Assembly (NCBI RefSeq): GCF_021049265.1
Contig: NZ_CP088018.1
Span: 1,984,001 to 2,048,000, forward strand
Reading direction: 5' to 3'
Origin: Ruania suaedae
Lineage (GTDB): Bacteria > Actinomycetota > Actinomycetes > Actinomycetales > Beutenbergiaceae
Length of the DNA stretch: 64,000 nt
The position numbers and the translations under genes were made by a program. The notes under the pieces are model-generated. The model was not told the origin of the DNA, made no database searches, and worked only from the letters and a program-made list of their open reading frames with translations. Of the stretch, positions 1 through 8,693 are shown piece after piece. Each line of letters opens with the position of its first letter. Position 1 is the first letter of the stretch.

Positions 1-1526
1 CCTCCTTCGCGGGCCGTAACGCCACGCACCAGATGAAGAAGCTCAAGGAGAACGACCTCAAGGGCCTGCGTGACTCGCTGCGCCTGCCGATCTCCGACGA
101 GGCCATCGAGGCCGACCCGTACCTGCCCCCGTACTATCACCCCGGCATGGACTCGCCCGAGATCGAGTACATGATGGACCGGCGCAAGAAGCTGGGCGGA
201 TTCCTGCCCGAGCGTCGCTCCAAGTACACCGAGGTCACCCTCCCGGCCGACAAGGCCTACCAGCGCCTGGCCAAGGGATCCGGCCAGCAGGAGGCCGCCA
301 CCACGATGGCCCTCGTGCAGCTGTTCAAGGAGCTCCTGCGGGACAAGGACTTCGGCCACCGCATCGTGCCGATCATCCCCGACGAGGCGCGCACGTTCGG
401 CCTGGACGCGATCTTCCCGAGCCTGAAGATCTTCAACACCAACGGGCAGAACTACCTCTCGGTCGACCGCGAGCTGCTGCTCAGCTACAAGGAGGACGAG
501 GCCGGCGGGCTGCTGCACACCGGCATCAACGAGGCCGGCTCGGCCGCAGCCTTCCAGGCCGTCGGCACCTCCTACGCCACCCACGGCGAGGCGATGGTGC
601 CGTTCTACTTCTACTACTCGATGTTCGGGTTCCAGCGCACCGGTGACCAGTTCTGGGCCGCCGGGGACCAGCTCACGCGAGGGTTCCTCATCGGGGCCAC
701 CGCCGGCCGTACCACGCTGACCGGTGAGGGGCTGCAGCACGCCGACGGCCACTCCCCCGTGCTGGCCGCCACCAACACTGCGGTGGTCCAGTACGACCCG
801 GCCTACGGCTACGAGATCCGCCACATCGTCAAGGACGGTCTGGAGCGGATGTACGGCGCCGAGGCCACCACCGGCGAGGGACGTGACCCGAACGTCATGT
901 ACTACCTCACTGTGTACAACGAGCCGATGATCCAGCCGGCCGAGCCGGAGGACGTCGACGTCGAGGGCATCCTCAAGGGCATCCACCGCCTCGAGACCCC
1001 CACCGACGGCGAGGGCCCGGTCGTGCAGCTGCTGGCCTCCGGTGTGGCCGTGCCGTGGGCCCTCGAGGCCCGCGACATGCTCGCCGAGGACTGGGGCGTA
1101 CGCGCCGGCGTGTGGTCGGTGACCAGCTGGGGTGAGCTCCGCAAGGACGGCCTCGCCACCGACCGGGAGCGGTTCGTCAACCCCGGTGGTGAGCAGCGCC
1201 AGGCGTACGTCACCGAGAAGCTGGCCGACGCCGGTGGCCCGTTCGTGGGCACCTCCGACTACGACTTCCAGGTCCCTGACCTCATCCGCGCCTGGGTCCC
1301 GGGCGACTACTGGACGCTCGGCGCCGACGGGTTCGGGTTCTCCGACACCCGCCCGGCGGTGCGCCGCCACTTCCTCATCGACACCCAGTCGATCGTCACC
1401 CGCGCCCTGCAGGCGCTCGCGGCGCGCGGCGAGGTCGAGGCCGACGTCCCGGCCCAGGCCGTGGAGAAGTACCAGCTGCTCGACGTCAACGCCGGCACCA
1501 CCGGCACGGCGGGCGGGGACGCCTGA
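1..1526 (+). CDS. aceE: Pyruvate dehydrogenase E1 component, homodimeric type (5'-truncated by window edge)
   Basis: This is the C-terminal part, about 507 residues, of the thiamine-diphosphate E1 subunit that decarboxylates pyruvate and acetylates the lipoyl groups of E2 in the cytoplasmic pyruvate dehydrogenase complex. The reading frame is open from base 3 and enters with [14 protein letters not shown], so the ATG at 33 is internal and not the start. Visible family features are the [11 protein letters not shown] stretch, the [10 protein letters not shown] segment of the pyrimidine-binding region and the C-terminal [18 protein letters not shown] stretch. The single-chain AceE type of about 900 residues is the form usual in Actinobacteria. 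A strong hairpin follows the stop. Identification is secure; only the N-terminal part is missing. Confidence 0.97.
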   Translation, partial: SFAGRNATHQMKKLKENDLKGLRDSLRLPISDEAIEADPYLPPYYHPGMDSPEIEYMMDRRKKLGGFLPERRSKYTEVTLPADKAYQRLAKGSGQQEAATTMALVQLFKELLRDKDFGHRIVPIIPDEARTFGLDAIFPSLKIFNTNGQNYLSVDRELLLSYKEDEAGGLLHTGINEAGSAAAFQAVGTSYATHGEAMVPFYFYYSMFGFQRTGDQFWAAGDQLTRGFLIGATAGRTTLTGEGLQHADGHSPVLAATNTAVVQYDPAYGYEIRHIVKDGLERMYGAEATTGEGRDPNVMYYLTVYNEPMIQPAEPEDVDVEGILKGIHRLETPTDGEGPVVQLLASGVAVPWALEARDMLAEDWGVRAGVWSVTSWGELRKDGLATDRERFVNPGGEQRQAYVTEKLADAGGPFVGTSDYDFQVPDLIRAWVPGDYWTLGADGFGFSDTRPAVRRHFLIDTQSIVTRALQALAARGEVEADVPAQAVEKYQLLDVNAGTTGTAGGDA

Positions 1527-1542
1527 CTGGCGCCCTCACCGC

Positions 1543-1601
1543 GCACACACCACGACGGCGGACCTCACCCGGGAGGGTGGCTCCGCCGTCGTCGTGTGTG
1601 C
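1543..1601. terminator. Bidirectional terminator hairpin between aceE and the convergent TPR-like gene
   Basis: A 20-base arm (1543-1562) pairs with 1582-1601 with one mismatch around a 19-base loop. It lies between two convergent stop codons, as expected for a shared terminator. There is no clear T-run, as is common in GC-rich actinobacteria. Confidence 0.8.
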
Positions 1602-1649
1602 CGTCCGACAGGTGCCCGGGACGGGTGCCTCAGTCCTGTAACAAGCGCC

Positions 1650-2327
1650 TCAGTGGTTCTCGGCCGCCTCGGCGCGGGCCACGAACGGCTCCAACTCGGC
1701 CACGATCCGTGAGGTGCCGGAATCCTTGCTCGACTCGGCGAGGTCACGCAGGTGGCGACGGGCCTCTCCGACCCGGCCCGCCTCCAGTGCGGCCTCGACG
1801 ATCTGACGGCCCGCCTCCGGGGAGTGATCGGCCGGAGACCAGTGGCCCACGCCCAGCCCGAGGGCATCGGCGGGCAGGTGCGCCGAGCGCAGCATCCGGA
1901 TGCCCTCGATCAGGGCGTGCCCGGAGGTGTCGCGCTCACAGGCGGCGCCGAGCCGGCGCATCGCGCCGTCCTTGTCGTCCTCGAGGGACAGCCGCGCCAG
2001 CTCGATCAGCGGGTACCAGCCGCGCGGTCGCCCGGCCAGCTCCTCGGCCAGAGCCCAGTGGGCGGTGTCGGCCGCGCGGGAGGAGGTCACCGGTTCCGCC
2101 TCGGCGCTCAGCGGGTCCGGGTGCTCGACCTCGGCGGCGCGCCGGCGGACGATCTCGGCAAGCGTGGAAAAGGCCTCGACGTCGTTGGGGTCCTCCTCCA
2201 GCCGCGCCCGGAGCCGGGCCTCGGCATCGGCGTCGGCGGGCGGTGGTGCGGAGGTGACCCGCACCGGAGCCGCACGCCGCCGGACGTCCGGTCGGAGGGC
2301 GTCTCGCAGGCGCTTCAGGAGGGACAT
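1650..2327 (-). CDS. Conserved actinobacterial TPR-like protein of unknown function
   Basis: A 225-residue predicted soluble protein. The start is taken at the ATG whose upstream sequence is short and which gives MSLLKRLRDALRP; a longer frame continues upstream but would run through the promoter and the divergent regulator gene. The N-terminus is basic. It is followed by alanine/arginine-rich helices such as EEDPNDVEAFSTLAEIVRRR and ALEAGRVGEARRHLRDLAE, whose spacing and composition resemble degenerate tetratricopeptide repeats. No signal peptide, membrane segment or catalytic motif is visible. It is convergent with aceE and divergent from the FasR-type regulator. The function is unknown; a scaffold or protein-interaction role is only an inference from the helical repeats. 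Confidence 0.75.
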   Translation of the reverse strand: MSLLKRLRDALRPDVRRRAAPVRVTSAPPPADADAEARLRARLEEDPNDVEAFSTLAEIVRRRAAEVEHPDPLSAEAEPVTSSRAADTAHWALAEELAGRPRGWYPLIELARLSLEDDKDGAMRRLGAACERDTSGHALIEGIRMLRSAHLPADALGLGVGHWSPADHSPEAGRQIVEAALEAGRVGEARRHLRDLAESSKDSGTSRIVAELEPFVARAEAAENH

Positions 2328-2405
2328 ACGACCAGCGTATCGGAGCACCTCCGTCCTCACCTGCGCTGCGCCGGGACCGGCTCCACCACCCTCCTGGCAG
2401 GGCGC

Positions 2406-2426
2406 GTTTGTGGGAATCCCACAATC
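2406..2426. promoter_or_regulatory. Palindromic operator upstream of the PucR/FasR-type gene
   Basis: TTGTGGGA (2408-2415) and TCCCACAA (2417-2424) form a perfect 8+8 palindrome around one central base. It sits 24 bases upstream of the regulator start. A 21-base window centred on it matches 14 of 21 positions of a similar element upstream of fabD, including the outer GTTTGT. It is likely the binding site of the regulator encoded next to it, implying autoregulation. Confidence 0.6.
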
Positions 2427-2447
2427 GCACCGGCTAGCCTGGAGGCC

Positions 2448-3623
2448 ATGACGAGTGCGCGCGAGGACGGCTCCACGCCGGAGATGGTCCGCCGGTTGCG
2501 CGGCGGCACCGACCTGCTCACCGCGGCGGCCATGCGCCGACTCGACGCCGACCTGCCCTGGTACCGAGCGCTGCCCGCCGAGGATCGTTCCTGGATCGGG
2601 CTGGTCGCCCAGTCCGGGATCGCGAGCTTCATCGCCTGGTACGAGAACCCCGGGCGCGGCTCCTACAACGCCGCGGAGATCTTCCGTGCCGCCCCGCCGG
2701 AGCTGACGCGATCGATCTCGCTGCAGCACACGCTGCAGCTGGTGCGCATCGTGGTCGAGATCGTCGAGGAGCACACCCACGATCTGGCAGCCCCGGGCCA
2801 GCAGGCGACGCTGCGCGAGGCGGTGCTGCTCTACTCCCGGGAGGTGGCCTTCTCCGCCGCGGAGGTCTACGCGCGGGCGGCCGAGAGCCGTGGCGCCTGG
2901 GACGCGCGGCTGGAGGCCCTCGTGGTGGACTCCCTGCTGCGCGGGGACCCGGACGACTCCCTGCACTCGCGGGTGGCCGCCCTCGGCTGGGCCGGGCGCG
3001 GCAGCACGCTGGTGATGGCCGGTACGGCCGAGGAGTCGATGGACGAGGTCGCCGCCGCCGACCTGCGCCGGGCCGCACGGCGTGCCGCCCAGGACGCGCT
3101 GGTCGGGATTCAGGGCGACCGGCTAGTCGTCGTGCTCGGCGGGGAGGGCAACCTGCGCGAGCAGGCGCACGCGCTGCTGGACCGGTTCGGTCCCGGACCC
3201 ATCGTGATCGGACCGGAGGTGCCCGAGCTGGCCGACGCCGGCCGTTCCGCCCGCGCGGCACTCTCGGCACTCGATGCCGTGCGTGCCTGGCCGAGCGCCC
3301 CCCGCCCGGTGCTCGCCGACGAGCTCCTCCCCGAGCGGGTGCTGACCGGGGACCGGGACGCGCGGCGCACCCTGATCGCCCAGGTGTACACGCCGCTGCA
3401 GTCGGTCGGCGGGCCGCTGCTGCAGACCTTGAGCGTGTACCTGAACGAGGGCCGCTCCCTCGAGGCCACCGCGCGCCAGCTCTACGTGCACCCGAACACG
3501 GTGCGCTACCGGCTGCGCCGCATCGCCACGGTCACCGGATGGGACCCGGTCGATGCCCGCGAGGGCTTCGTGCTGCAGATCGCGATCGCCGTCGGCAAGC
3601 TCGCCGAGGGCGTGGCACTGTGA
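2448..3623 (+). CDS. fasR: PucR/FasR-type transcriptional regulator of fatty-acid synthesis genes
   Basis: A 391-residue DNA-binding protein. The C-terminal 60 residues carry the PucR-type helix-turn-helix (SLEATARQLYVHPNTVRYRL), preceded by a GGDEF-like/PucR middle region with LVVVLGGEGN. The same arrangement in Streptomyces, a PucR-type gene directly ahead of fabDHPF, is FasR, an activator of those genes. The start is the ATG at 2448 with GGAGG only two bases before it; no better in-frame start is seen. It reads in the same direction as fabD, 106 bases upstream. Palindromes with the same layout precede both this gene and fabD. The name rests on context plus domain content; the family also includes purine and other catabolic regulators, so the target set is inferred. 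Confidence 0.8.
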   Translation: MTSAREDGSTPEMVRRLRGGTDLLTAAAMRRLDADLPWYRALPAEDRSWIGLVAQSGIASFIAWYENPGRGSYNAAEIFRAAPPELTRSISLQHTLQLVRIVVEIVEEHTHDLAAPGQQATLREAVLLYSREVAFSAAEVYARAAESRGAWDARLEALVVDSLLRGDPDDSLHSRVAALGWAGRGSTLVMAGTAEESMDEVAAADLRRAARRAAQDALVGIQGDRLVVVLGGEGNLREQAHALLDRFGPGPIVIGPEVPELADAGRSARAALSALDAVRAWPSAPRPVLADELLPERVLTGDRDARRTLIAQVYTPLQSVGGPLLQTLSVYLNEGRSLEATARQLYVHPNTVRYRLRRIATVTGWDPVDAREGFVLQIAIAVGKLAEGVAL

Positions 3624-3651
3624 GCCAGCGCACTGCCCACACCGACCGCTG

Positions 3652-3672
3652 GTTTGTAGGGTGGACACAAAC
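3652..3672. promoter_or_regulatory. Inverted repeat upstream of fabD, probable FasR-type operator
   Basis: GTTTGT (3652-3657) is inverted as ACAAAC (3667-3672), with a GGG-rich core. Aligned on the centre it matches the element at 2406-2426 at 14 of 21 positions. TAGGGT at 3657-3662 could be a -10 hexamer, which would place the operator on the promoter. The binding protein is inferred. Confidence 0.6.
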
Positions 3673-3729
3673 GCCCCCAGCCAACTCGGTGCGATCCGTC
3701 GTGCCCGGGGCAGCGCCCGCGAGGGAAAG

Positions 3730-4701
3730 GTGAGAACGGTGATCGCACTACTGAGTCCAGGACAGGGAGCACAGGCTCCCGGCATGCTCGCGCCATGGCT
3801 CGAGGTCGCCGGAGCACCCGAGCTGCTGGCCACCTTCAGCGAGGCCGCCGGGCAGGATCTGCACACCCTGGGCACGAGCGCCGACGCGGAGACCATCAAG
3901 GACACCGCGCTCGCGCAGCCGCTCATCGTGGCCGCCTCCCTGCTGAGCCTGCACGCCTTGCAGGCCGAACTCGCCGCCCGCGAGCCCGCCCTGACCGAGG
4001 CCGGGGCGTGGGTCGATGTCGCCGCCGGCCACTCCGTCGGCGAGTTCGCTGCTGCCGCCGCGGCCGGGGTCCTGCCGGCCACCGACGCGCTCCGGCTGGT
4101 CGGGGTGCGCGGCAGGGCGATGGCCGAGGCCGCGAGCCGGGCCGAGACCGGGATGAGCGCCGTCGTCGGTGGTGTGGCCGAGGAGGTCGAGGCCGCCCTC
4201 GCCGCTCACGACCTCGTCGCAGCCAACGTCAACGGCGGCGGGCAGGTGGTCGCCGCCGGGCTGCGCTCCGACCTGGCCGCGCTGGAGGCCGACCCGCCGG
4301 CGCGCGCCCGGGTGATCCCGCTGCCTGTGGCCGGTGCCTTCCACACCTCCGCCATGGCCCCGGCCGTCGAGACCGTCCGCGCCGCCGCGGGCAGCCTGAC
4401 GCCGGCCGACCCCGCCGTCACGCTGCTCAGCAATGCCGGCGGCGAGGCCATCGGTTCCGGCGCCCAGGCGCTCGAGGCGATGGTCGCCCAGATCTCCTCC
4501 CCGGTGCGCTGGGACCTGTGCCAGGAGGCGATGCTGACGGCGCAGGTGAGCGCCGCCGTCGAGCTTGCACCCGCCGGCGTGCTGACGGGCCTGGCACGGC
4601 GCAGCATGCGCGGGGTCGAGACCGTCGCGCTGAAGTCCCCGGACGACCTCGCATCCGCGGTCGACCTCGTCCTGCGCACCCGTTCCCCGAGGGAGTCCTG
4701 A
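3730..4701 (+). CDS. fabD: Malonyl-CoA:acyl carrier protein transacylase
   Basis: Transfers the malonyl group from CoA to the phosphopantetheine of acyl carrier protein, supplying extender units for type II fatty-acid synthesis in the cytoplasm. About 323 residues, close to the usual 310. Visible features are the GQGAQ start loop at residues 11-15, the nucleophile Ser102 in AGHSVGEF, the VRGRAM arginine motif near 127-131 and the catalytic His205 in GAFHTSAM. Two GTG codons, 3730 and 3739, are possible starts. The purine-rich GAGGGAAAG stretch lies just ahead of the first, which is chosen. It is the first gene of fabD-fabH-acpP-fabF, and its stop overlaps the fabH start (TGATG), indicating translational coupling. 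Confidence 0.95.
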   Translation: MRTVIALLSPGQGAQAPGMLAPWLEVAGAPELLATFSEAAGQDLHTLGTSADAETIKDTALAQPLIVAASLLSLHALQAELAAREPALTEAGAWVDVAAGHSVGEFAAAAAAGVLPATDALRLVGVRGRAMAEAASRAETGMSAVVGGVAEEVEAALAAHDLVAANVNGGGQVVAAGLRSDLAALEADPPARARVIPLPVAGAFHTSAMAPAVETVRAAAGSLTPADPAVTLLSNAGGEAIGSGAQALEAMVAQISSPVRWDLCQEAMLTAQVSAAVELAPAGVLTGLARRSMRGVETVALKSPDDLASAVDLVLRTRSPRES

Positions 4702-5759
4702 TGTCCAAGCCCACGCTCGCCCTGCGTCCCCCCGTGGCCGGCAGCCGGCTGTTGTCCGTCGGCGGGCTGCGCGGGGAGAACCTCGTGCCCAACGACGACA
4801 TCGTCGGCCCGATCAACTCCTCCGACGAATGGATCCGCCAGCGCACCGGGATCAGCACCCGCGCACGCGCCGACCGGACCACCTCGGTCAAGGACCTGGC
4901 CGTGGGTGCGGCCCAGGACGCGCTGGCCAAGGCGTCACTGACCGGCGCCGACCTGGGCGCGGTGCTCGTCTCCACCGTCACCCACTTCGAGCAGACCCCC
5001 TCCCTCGCCGCGCTGGTGGCCGACGCCATCGGGGCCACTCCGGCCGCGGCCTACGACATCTCCGCGGCGTGCGCCGGCTATTGCTACGGCATCGCCCAGG
5101 CCGATGCGATGGTTCGCTCCGGCACCGCTGAGCACGTGCTGGTGATCGGCGTCGAGAAGATGAGTGACTTCATCGACCCGACCGACCGGTCGATCTCCTT
5201 CCTGCTCGGCGACGGGGCCGGCGCCGCCGTGGTCGGGCCCTCGGACACCCCCGGGATCGCTCCCACCGTCTGGGGCAGCGACGGCGGCCAGGCCGGAGCG
5301 ATCTACCAGACCCACTCCTGGCTGGACTACCGCCGGGCCGAGCTCGGCGAACCGGTACCCACCGACACCCCCGAGCTGGCCGAGGAGGTCAGCCAGATCA
5401 CCTCCCCCACGCTGCGCCAGCAGGGGCCGACGGTGTTCAAGTGGGTCATCTCCTCGATGCCGGACATCGCCCGCCGCGCCGTCGAGGCTGCCGGCCTGCA
5501 GCTGCACGACATCGATGTGTTCATCCCGCACCAGGCGAACATGCGCATCACCGACCAGCTGCTGAAGCTGATCGACTTCCGCGAGGACGTCGTGGTCGGC
5601 CGCGACATCGCCGACACCGGTAACACCTCGGCCGCCTCGATCCCGCTGGCCACCGAACGGCTGCTGCGCGAGGGGCAGGCACGCAGCGGCGACATCGCCC
5701 TGCAGATCGGCTTCGGCGCGGGGCTGGTCTACGCCGCGCAGGTCGTGGTCCTGCCCTGA
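4701..5759 (+). CDS. fabH: 3-oxoacyl-ACP synthase III
   Basis: Catalyses the initiating condensation of an acyl-CoA primer with malonyl-ACP. In actinobacteria the primers are often branched, from valine, leucine or isoleucine. The 352-residue protein carries the full thiolase-fold triad: Cys124 in SAACAG, His277 in IPHQAN and Asn308 in DTGNTS. It starts at the ATG overlapping the fabD stop by one base. An N-terminal extension of about 15 residues precedes the usual start of the fold (RLLSVGGLRGEN). It works between FabD and FabF in the same operon. Primer specificity cannot be read reliably from the sequence. Confidence 0.95.
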   Translation: MSKPTLALRPPVAGSRLLSVGGLRGENLVPNDDIVGPINSSDEWIRQRTGISTRARADRTTSVKDLAVGAAQDALAKASLTGADLGAVLVSTVTHFEQTPSLAALVADAIGATPAAAYDISAACAGYCYGIAQADAMVRSGTAEHVLVIGVEKMSDFIDPTDRSISFLLGDGAGAAVVGPSDTPGIAPTVWGSDGGQAGAIYQTHSWLDYRRAELGEPVPTDTPELAEEVSQITSPTLRQQGPTVFKWVISSMPDIARRAVEAAGLQLHDIDVFIPHQANMRITDQLLKLIDFREDVVVGRDIADTGNTSAASIPLATERLLREGQARSGDIALQIGFGAGLVYAAQVVVLP

Positions 5760-5871
5760 CGGCGGGCCGGAGCGAACCGGACCCCAGAACCCCCGCGCGC
5801 CGGTTGGCGGTGCGGGCCACCCGTCGGGAACACTGGACCCGATTGTCGACCCCCACGAGAACGGAGCACCC

Positions 5872-6120
5872 ATGGCGCACAGCAACGAGGAAATCCTCGC
5901 CGGTCTGGCAGAGATCGTGAACGAGGAGACCGGACTGGCCACGGACGCGGTCCAGCCCGAGAAGTCCTTCACCGACGACCTCGACATCGACTCGCTGTCG
6001 ATGATGACGATCGTCACCCTCGCCGAGGAGAAGTTCGAGGTCCGGATCCCCGACGAAGAGGTCAAGAACCTCACCACCGTGGGCGACGCCGTCTCGTTCA
6101 TCGCCCAGGCCCAGGCCTGA
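5872..6120 (+). CDS. acpP: Acyl carrier protein
   Basis: An 82-residue acidic four-helix carrier that holds growing acyl chains on a 4'-phosphopantetheine arm. The attachment site is Ser41 in the DIDSLSM motif. The charge is strongly negative (many Asp and Glu), typical of the family. The ATG is preceded by ACGGAG with six-base spacing. It lies 112 bases downstream of fabH, the longest gap within the operon, so an additional promoter is possible. A perfect 34-bp palindrome follows 16 bases after the stop, which may separate its expression level from that of fabF. Confidence 0.97.
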   Translation: MAHSNEEILAGLAEIVNEETGLATDAVQPEKSFTDDLDIDSLSMMTIVTLAEEKFEVRIPDEEVKNLTTVGDAVSFIAQAQA

Positions 6121-6136
6121 GCCGACCCACGGCCCA

Positions 6137-6170
6137 CCCGGGCGCGGCACCGGCCGGTGCCGCGCCCGGG
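6137..6170. terminator. Perfect 34-bp GC palindrome between acpP and fabF
   Basis: The arm 6137-6153 is an exact reverse complement of 6154-6170 with no intervening base. In RNA it forms a very stable hairpin, limited only by loop strain. It has no T-run. Because fabF continues downstream in the same orientation, it is more likely a partial terminator or an mRNA-stabilising structure than a full stop. Confidence 0.6.
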
Positions 6171-6207
6171 GCACCACCCTCACCCCAATCCCTGACGGAG
6201 ATCAGCC

Positions 6208-7452
6208 ATGACCGACCAGCCGAACGTCGTCGTCACCGGCCTCGGGACGACCAACCCCCTCGGTGGTGACGTCTCGAGCACGTGGGCCGGAGCCCTCGCC
6301 GGCCGGTCCGGAGTGCGCACCCTCCCGCACGACTGGGTCGCCGAGTTCGACCTGCCCGTCACCTTCGCCGGGCAGCTCGCCGTGCCCCCCGAGGACGTGC
6401 TCCCGCGCCCCCAGATGCGCCGGATGGACCCCAGCGCCCAGTTCGCGATGATCGCCGCCCGCGAGGCCTGGGCCGACGCAGGCACCCCCGAGCTCGACGG
6501 TGAGCGCATCGGTGCGGTCATCGCCTCCGGGATCGGCGGCGTCACCACCCTCGTCAATGCCTGGGACACCATCCGGGACAAGGGTGCGCGCCGCGTGCTG
6601 CCGCTGACGGTGCCGATGCTCATGCCCAACTCCCCCGCCGCCTACGTCTCCATCGAGATCGGCGCCAAGGCGGGCTCGCACACGCCGGTCTCCGCCTGCG
6701 CCTCCGGCGCCGAGGCCATCGCCTACGGGCTGGAGATGATCCGCACCGGTCGCGCCGACGTCGTCGTGGCCGGCGGCACCGAGGCGGCCACCCACCCGCT
6801 GCCGATCGCCTCGTTCGCGAAGATGCAGGCGCTCTCGACCCGCAACGACGACCCGGCCGGCGCCTCCCGTCCCTATGACGTGGACCGGGACGGCTTCGTC
6901 CTCGGTGAGGGGGCCGCCGTCGTGGTGCTGGAGAGCGAGGAGCACGCCCGGGCCCGCGGCGCACGCATCTACGCCCGGGTGGCCGGTGCCGGCATGAGCG
7001 CCGACGCCTACGACGTCGCCCCTCCCGACCCCTCCGGTGCCGGGCAGTCGCGCGCCCTGCGGCTGGCCCTCGAGAACGCCGGGATCACCGCCGCGGACCT
7101 GGTCCACATCAACGCCCACGCCACGTCGACTCCGGCCGGCGACGGCGTCGAGGCTGCGGCCATCCGCGCCAGCCTCGGTGAGCACGCCGACCACGTCGCG
7201 GTCTCGGCCACCAAGTCGATGACGGGGCACCTGCTCGGCGGCGCTGGGGCACTGGAGTCGCTGCTGACGATCCTGGCCGTGCGTGACCACCAGGCTCCCC
7301 CGACGATCAACGTCGCGAACCCGGAGCCGGGCCTGCCGATCGACCTGGTGCGCGACACCCCGCGCGACCTGCCGGCCGGGCAGATCGCGGCGCTGAACAA
7401 CGCCTTCGGTTTCGGTGGTCACAACGTCGCGCTGGTCATCACCAGCGCCTGA
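6208..7452 (+). CDS. fabF: 3-oxoacyl-ACP synthase II
   Basis: Elongating ketosynthase that condenses acyl-ACP with malonyl-ACP. The 414-residue protein shows the Cys-His-His triad: Cys164 in VSACASG, His304 in NAHATSTP and His341 in SMTGHLLGG, with Lys336 in ATKSM. The start ATG has GACGGAGA about ten bases upstream. It is the last gene of the fatty-acid synthase operon. An inverted repeat with 19-bp arms immediately after the stop closes the operon. Length and motifs are fully canonical. Other ketosynthase types, such as polyketide chain-length factors, lack the active Cys and are excluded. Confidence 0.96.
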   Translation: MTDQPNVVVTGLGTTNPLGGDVSSTWAGALAGRSGVRTLPHDWVAEFDLPVTFAGQLAVPPEDVLPRPQMRRMDPSAQFAMIAAREAWADAGTPELDGERIGAVIASGIGGVTTLVNAWDTIRDKGARRVLPLTVPMLMPNSPAAYVSIEIGAKAGSHTPVSACASGAEAIAYGLEMIRTGRADVVVAGGTEAATHPLPIASFAKMQALSTRNDDPAGASRPYDVDRDGFVLGEGAAVVVLESEEHARARGARIYARVAGAGMSADAYDVAPPDPSGAGQSRALRLALENAGITAADLVHINAHATSTPAGDGVEAAAIRASLGEHADHVAVSATKSMTGHLLGGAGALESLLTILAVRDHQAPPTINVANPEPGLPIDLVRDTPRDLPAGQIAALNNAFGFGGHNVALVITSA

Positions 7453-7459
7453 ACCACCC

Positions 7460-7499
7460 ACGACGGCGGCCGGTCACCGAGGTGACCGGCCGCCGTCGT
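7460..7499. terminator. Terminator at the end of the fab operon
   Basis: A perfect 19-bp stem (7460-7478 with 7481-7499) lies directly after the fabF stop and before the end of the convergent DUF3145 gene. A short T-rich stretch (TTCGTGTGTGT) follows on the plus strand. It probably serves both genes. Confidence 0.88.
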
Positions 7500-7521
7500 T
7501 CGTGTGTGTCAGTGGGCCGGC

Positions 7522-8022
7522 TCAGCCCACTCGGTGCAGCCAGCGGACCGGCACCCCGGCGCCGGCGTAGCGGAACGGCTCCAGCTCGTCGTCCCAGGCC
7601 TGCCCGAGGGCCAGCTCCAGCTCACGCGCCATCCGGACCGGATCGCTCGCATGCTCCATCGCGGCCCGCACGCGATCCTCGGGCACGACGTTGTTCCCGT
7701 AGGCGTCCACCTGGGAGTGGAAGATCCCGAGCTCGGGTGTGTGGCTCCAGCGGCCGCCGTCGACGCCCCGGCTGGGCTCCTCGGTGACCTCGTAGCGCAG
7801 ATGGGTCCATCCGCGCAGCGCCGAGGCCAGGCGAGCACCGCTACCGGCCGGGCCCATCCACGACGCCTCCGCGCGGTACATCCCGGGTGCCGCCGGTTGA
7901 GCGGTCCAGTCGAAGGACATCCGGGCCTCGATGACCGAGCCTGCTGCCCACTCGACATGCGGGCAGAGCGCGCGCGGCGCTGAGTGCACGAAAAACACAC
8001 CGCGGGTGATCACACCAGACAT
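7522..8022 (-). CDS. DUF3145 family protein
   Basis: A 166-residue actinobacterial protein of unknown function, found in many actinobacteria beside the fab operon, as here. The ATG has CCCTCC on the plus strand, which is GGAGGG on the sense strand, about seven bases upstream. This decides the start over a longer frame to 8142. Recognisable features are the N-terminal GVFFVHSAP and CPHVEWA segments, the FDWTAQPA strand and the C-terminal RYAGAGVPVRWLHRVG. No signal peptide, membrane segment or catalytic motif is seen. The constant neighbourhood suggests a link to fatty-acid or envelope metabolism, but this is inference. Confidence 0.85.
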   Translation of the reverse strand: MSGVITRGVFFVHSAPRALCPHVEWAAGSVIEARMSFDWTAQPAAPGMYRAEASWMGPAGSGARLASALRGWTHLRYEVTEEPSRGVDGGRWSHTPELGIFHSQVDAYGNNVVPEDRVRAAMEHASDPVRMARELELALGQAWDDELEPFRYAGAGVPVRWLHRVG

Positions 8023-8164
8023 GTCGTTTCCCTCCTGTGTTCGGTCGAGATGCGTCTTCCCCAACGTCCTCGGCCGTGCACAGTCACGAGACGACTCGCG
8101 GCTACCTGCCCCATCATGCCCTATCGGAGCCGGTTCGCGCATCCCTCGGCGCGCGGGAACGGGT

Positions 8165-8650
8165 TCAGAACCGGTCCCGGACCACCCATAGGGCCTCCTT
8201 GCGCACGGCCGGCTCCAGCCGGGACAGGTACAGCCGCCCGTCCAGGTGGTCGCACTCGTGCTGCAGGCAGCGTGCCATCAGGCCCTCACCCTCCACGACG
8301 ACGGACCCGCCATCGAGGTCGGTGCCCTCGACCCGGGCATAGCGCCCGCGCCGGGTCGGGTAGAACAGGCCGGGCACCGACAGGCATCCCTCGTCCCCCT
8401 CCTGCGCGTCCTCGGAGACCTCCACCAGCCGGGGGTTGAGCACATAGCCGAGATCGCCCTCGATGTTCCAGGCGAAGGCGCGCATGCTCACCCCGATCTG
8501 GTTCGCGGCCAGCCCCGCTCGCCCGTCGTGGTCGACGGTCTCGAGCAGGTCCGAGACCAGCGAGCGGACGCGGCCGTCGATGGCGGTGATCTCGTCGCAG
8601 GGTGTGCGCAGGACAGGGTCTCCGACCACGCGGATGTCACGGAAGGCCAT
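8165..8650 (-). CDS. def: Peptide deformylase
   Basis: Removes the N-terminal formyl group from nascent proteins. Metal and substrate motifs are complete: GLAANQIG (motif 1), EGCLSVPG with the metal-binding Cys (motif 2) and QHECDHLDG with the two His ligands and catalytic Glu (motif 3). At 161 residues the length is normal. A GTG six bases upstream (8656) is also in frame. The ATG at 8650 is preferred because AGGA then lies eight bases before it instead of two. The gene reads towards the DUF3145 gene and lies 44 bases from the end of the SipW-type cassette on the same strand. Confidence 0.95.
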   Translation of the reverse strand: MAFRDIRVVGDPVLRTPCDEITAIDGRVRSLVSDLLETVDHDGRAGLAANQIGVSMRAFAWNIEGDLGYVLNPRLVEVSEDAQEGDEGCLSVPGLFYPTRRGRYARVEGTDLDGGSVVVEGEGLMARCLQHECDHLDGRLYLSRLEPAVRKEALWVVRDRF

Positions 8651-8693
8651 GGTCACGATCCTGCCACGGGCGGCGCTCCGCCATGACCGCAGG

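Noticed and set aside
1752-2447. N-terminal extension of the FasR-type gene to 1752
   Set aside because: The extension overlaps the TPR-like gene on the other strand and the operator palindrome, and is rich in Arg/Pro/Gly like other antisense shadows.
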